Shown: in pieces, positions 61,331 to 64,000 of the stretch
Position numbering within the stretch: position 1 is the stretch's first letter
Layout of the letters: every line of letters starts with the position of its first letter
NCBI GenBank assembly: GCA_037962975.1
Contig: CM075672.1
Span: 125,846,001-125,910,000, forward strand
Length of the DNA stretch: 64,000 nucleotides
Direction: 5' to 3'
From: Clitoria ternatea
Taxonomy: Eukaryota > Streptophyta > Magnoliopsida > Fabales > Fabaceae
Position numbers and translations under genes: made by a program
The notes under the pieces: generated by a model
Database searches by the model: none
What the model saw: the letters and a program-made list of their open reading frames with translations, nothing else
Told to the model about the DNA's origin: nothing

Positions 61331-61460
61331 ACTATTATTATTATTATTATTATGAATACAATTATAATTATAATTATGAATATGATGATGATTATTATTA
61401 TTATTACTATTATTCTTATTATTATTATTATTGTTATTGTTACTAATATTATTATTGTTT
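61331..61460. repeat. ATT-rich microsatellite
   Basis: Runs of ATT/TTA with interruptions, in the part of solo LTR G corresponding to the place of the 0.9-kb CCGAGTG array in the A LTR. Confidence 0.9.
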
Positions 61461-62624
61461 TAATTATGAATAAAGAAATAAGGAACATACTACTTACTTT
61501 TTAAACGAAGCATTATTTTAGCCAAGATATAACCGATATATTTTCTAGAATAAAAATAAATAAAATAATAAAAATATGTCTGAAAAATAAGTGGGACCTT
61601 AGAACATGAGAACAAATATTATGAGACTGGAAACACATAAATACCCAAGGATCAAATGATAAAAATAATGCATTTCGCATCATGAAAATATTTTTAAAGG
61701 AGTAAAACTAGAGCATACACCTGGTACGCTGGAGGACATTCACGTTTGATCTCTGAGGAGAATCTTGGGAGTACAACCGGAATGGAAACCCAATGGCATC
61801 AGAGTCGCGCCTAGAGCCGGGTCAGACGATGCAATTCTGGTGTACTTTGACTAAATGACGGAATGTAACTATGATCGTGTAGAGCCAAGTCCCAAGATAA
61901 TATAATGATGAGAACCTGTGAGTTCATTCGTACCTTATGATGATTGAATAATGAATGAGGGACTTGGTGAGCTTCGATCGCTCTAGAATGGAAACGTTGT
62001 GCCCAAGAGGCAACTTGAGCAGGACGAATGCAAAAGAATGAGATAATGGTGATGGTGGATTGATTTATCAGGCCCACATGCATCATGAGACTTAACTAAA
62101 GATAAATCATAATAAACCAAACTCATGCATTCCATGACAACATTCTTGATTGTTATAGTTGTAAATATGAGTAATTGTATGATTTATGTGATATTATCTA
62201 TTGACTGGATATGTACCCACCGGGAACCTTCAGGGTCTGGGGTTTATACTCACCCTTTCTGTTGATTAATAACAGAGGAGCTAGGGAACCAAGAACCGGA
62301 GTACGACGAACAACAATATATTGAACCAACTAGGAGCACTCATTAAAAGTAGAATATATGTAGTGGAATATTTATTAATGAATAATAAGACAATGGATGA
62401 CTGTATCTATTTAAGGGTACCTGTGTGCCCCATTTTGTTAAGAGTACAATTACTTATAGTTTGAGAATGACTATGTGAATTACCTACTATTTGCTTCCAC
62501 TGATCTGCCATTATTTTATTTTAAAAAAAATATTCACTTTTTCTGAAAACTTTTAACACTCTTAGTTAAATAGGATGATCCTATAGAAGGGTTTATCTTG
62601 TTTAACCGAGGGTGTTACATAGTG

Positions 62625-64000
62625 AACCAAGTCAGGTTCACGGGGCGTCAAGTCAGACCCCCAGCTGAAGGCCGATTCTTTAGTATCCGGATACTAGGAG
62701 TCTGATATATGTGTGACTCAGTTGTGCCTATGTGCTTTGATATTGATGTTTACGATGAATGGAAATTGATGTTATAGTTTACAATGATGTCGTGATATCC
62801 ACTATGAGCATGAATTTTATTAGATGTGAGGTACGTAGTCTAGTTAATCTTAAAGCATATTGAAAAGTATATCAGTAAGTGTAATTGCAACAATAATTGT
62901 GTAAAAGTAAGAAATTGGTAGGTAATATAATTAAGAAGATTATAGATAGTAAGTAGGTACTTTTACTCTTTCCATTCTATATTAATTGCGATATTCTAAA
63001 CACTCACCCTTGTTGTGGTTTATTTAATTTTAGTGACCAGTGACAGGGAGGATGCCAATGCCCCGGAGGTGCACCAAACGGAGGATTGATGCCAAAGAAT
63101 GATGAAATTATGTAATAAGTCATATTGTGTTGTGAATTTAGCGTATGTTATAACATAGTGTGTGTGTGTGTATGTGATTTACTAGTACTTTAGTATTTAA
63201 TACTGGATTATATGGTTATGAATTGATGCATGACTGTTGATGGTGGATATGATTGGGATGATAGTGATAATCATGTGGTGCTAATGAACTGATGATGATG
63301 AGAATTGAATTATGATAATTGTGTCAACGTGTGTATATGAGTTAGGAAAAAGCCATGTGAAATGTTGGCACAGAGCCATTGCATGATTGATCTGTGAACA
63401 TAGGCAGGTTCTGTTTGTGTCTATGAATAACATGTTTGTTATGTGGGGTGGTTGTGATGTGATTGGTGCATTTAATGGTTTACTGTATAGAATGGAAGTA
63501 AGCATTTTATGTGAAAATAAGGAAGTAAATGGATGATTTTAGGATTCGGCGGGTTTCGGACTCCCGAAAGGGATCAATAGGTCCTCTAGGACATTTAGAA
63601 ATTGTACATATAGGCCTTCGGCCATTTGGTGTCCATTTAGGTTGTTTGGTGCAAGGGTTTTGCACCTGATTGGGCTAAACTGCATTTGCACATAACTCAC
63701 GCATATGATAGAATTCTGGCAAACAGACAATGCCAACATTTTCGGAATAAGGAAAACATGTGACTTGTGAAGTTTCGTGACAATTGGATCTGAAACGGGC
63801 CCTTTAGGTAGACTAAAAGTTGGCCGATTGCCTAAAATGTTTAACAGCATCAAGTGCTATTACTGTCAAGTTGATGTTGAGCGTCAGCCTGGTCCGTAGA
63901 GTCAGGGCTACGTTATGGGTGTCATGTGTAGTGTGGGGCTGACGCGTAGCATCAGGCCTCTGTTCTAGTTTAGGGTTTTCTTCCATTTTAAATGGTTTTA
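62625..64000 (+). mobile_element. LTR F, right part, running off the window
   Basis: Continuation of F after solo LTR G. It holds the conserved CACTCACCCTTGTTGTGG motif at about 63000 and further GCTGACGCGTAGCATC-like motifs at 63885-63960. No LTR end is seen before the window ends. No gene. Confidence 0.7.

Larger units (their letters stand above)
57255..62619 (+). mobile_element. Solo LTR G (A-related family, plus orientation) with nested CACTA-type element
   Basis: It begins TGTAACATCCC and ends ACCGAGGGTGTTACA, the mirror of the A LTR ends. It is flanked by tagtg at 57250-57254 and 62620-62624. Without the nested element it is about 3.74 kb, close to the A LTR. Blocks matching the A LTR in reverse include the segment with GTCCCCCACTTG near 60815 and the TACTCACCC motif near 62248. 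There is no internal region, so it is a solo LTR. The CCGAGTG array is expanded into tandem repeats. Confidence 0.9.

Overview
The window is repeat-dense intergenic DNA from a flowering plant. The reasons are chromovirus-type Ty3/gypsy elements with initiator-tRNA-Met primer sites, an Athila-type gypsy element, a copia LTR with a SIRE-like polypurine tract, and a plant CACTA (En/Spm) transposon with intron-containing transposase genes. A legume (perhaps Phaseoleae) is my guess from the LTR motif style and a bHLH123-like fragment; that guess is weak. I see no intact host gene, tRNA, rRNA or CRISPR array. Every protein-coding region found belongs to a transposable element or is a captured or broken fragment.

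Layout: (1) 1-26783 is the 5' part (minus strand) of a very large CACTA element whose other end lies left of the window. Its transposase genes were hit twice: by a solo LTR at 1685-4344 (TSD ggggt) and by a 12.3-kb gypsy element A at 6652-18962 (TSD ttgtg). Between the transposase start (20638) and the terminal inverted repeat (26783) the CACTA carries a two-exon fragment of a bHLH123/bHLH112-like transcription factor gene without its DNA-binding domain. (2) 26784-28202 is part of an LTR (C') into which the CACTA inserted. (3) 28203-39355 is gypsy element B (TSD ttata) with 3.2-kb LTRs. (4) 39361-39711 plus 44850-46011 is a promoter-plus-ORF unit split by a 5.1-kb solo LTR, C (TSD cctct). (5) 46355-47978 is a copia LTR. 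(6) 47979-54832 is a decayed Athila-type element E with its 5' LTR at right. (7) 54833-55969 has no recognisable gene. (8) 55970 to the end is an LTR, F, split by solo LTR G (57255-62619, TSD tagtg), which itself holds a 1.6-kb non-autonomous CACTA-type element (57595-59212, TSD ttc).

Five target-site duplications, plus homology breaks at element ends, let the order of insertions be read: CACTA into C', then the solo LTR and A into CACTA; B at the C'/D junction; C into D; G into F; the small CACTA into G. The most interesting signals are the gene fragment carried by the CACTA, and the fact that each LTR family carries dense arrays of its own short motif (CCGAGTG/ACTCGG, TAATCGATTAC, GAATCGATTC, GACGCTACGC), with the core AATCGATT shared by a gypsy and a copia LTR. 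Nearly all readable stop codons inside the broken genes fit C-to-T (or G-to-A) changes, as expected for decay of methylated DNA.
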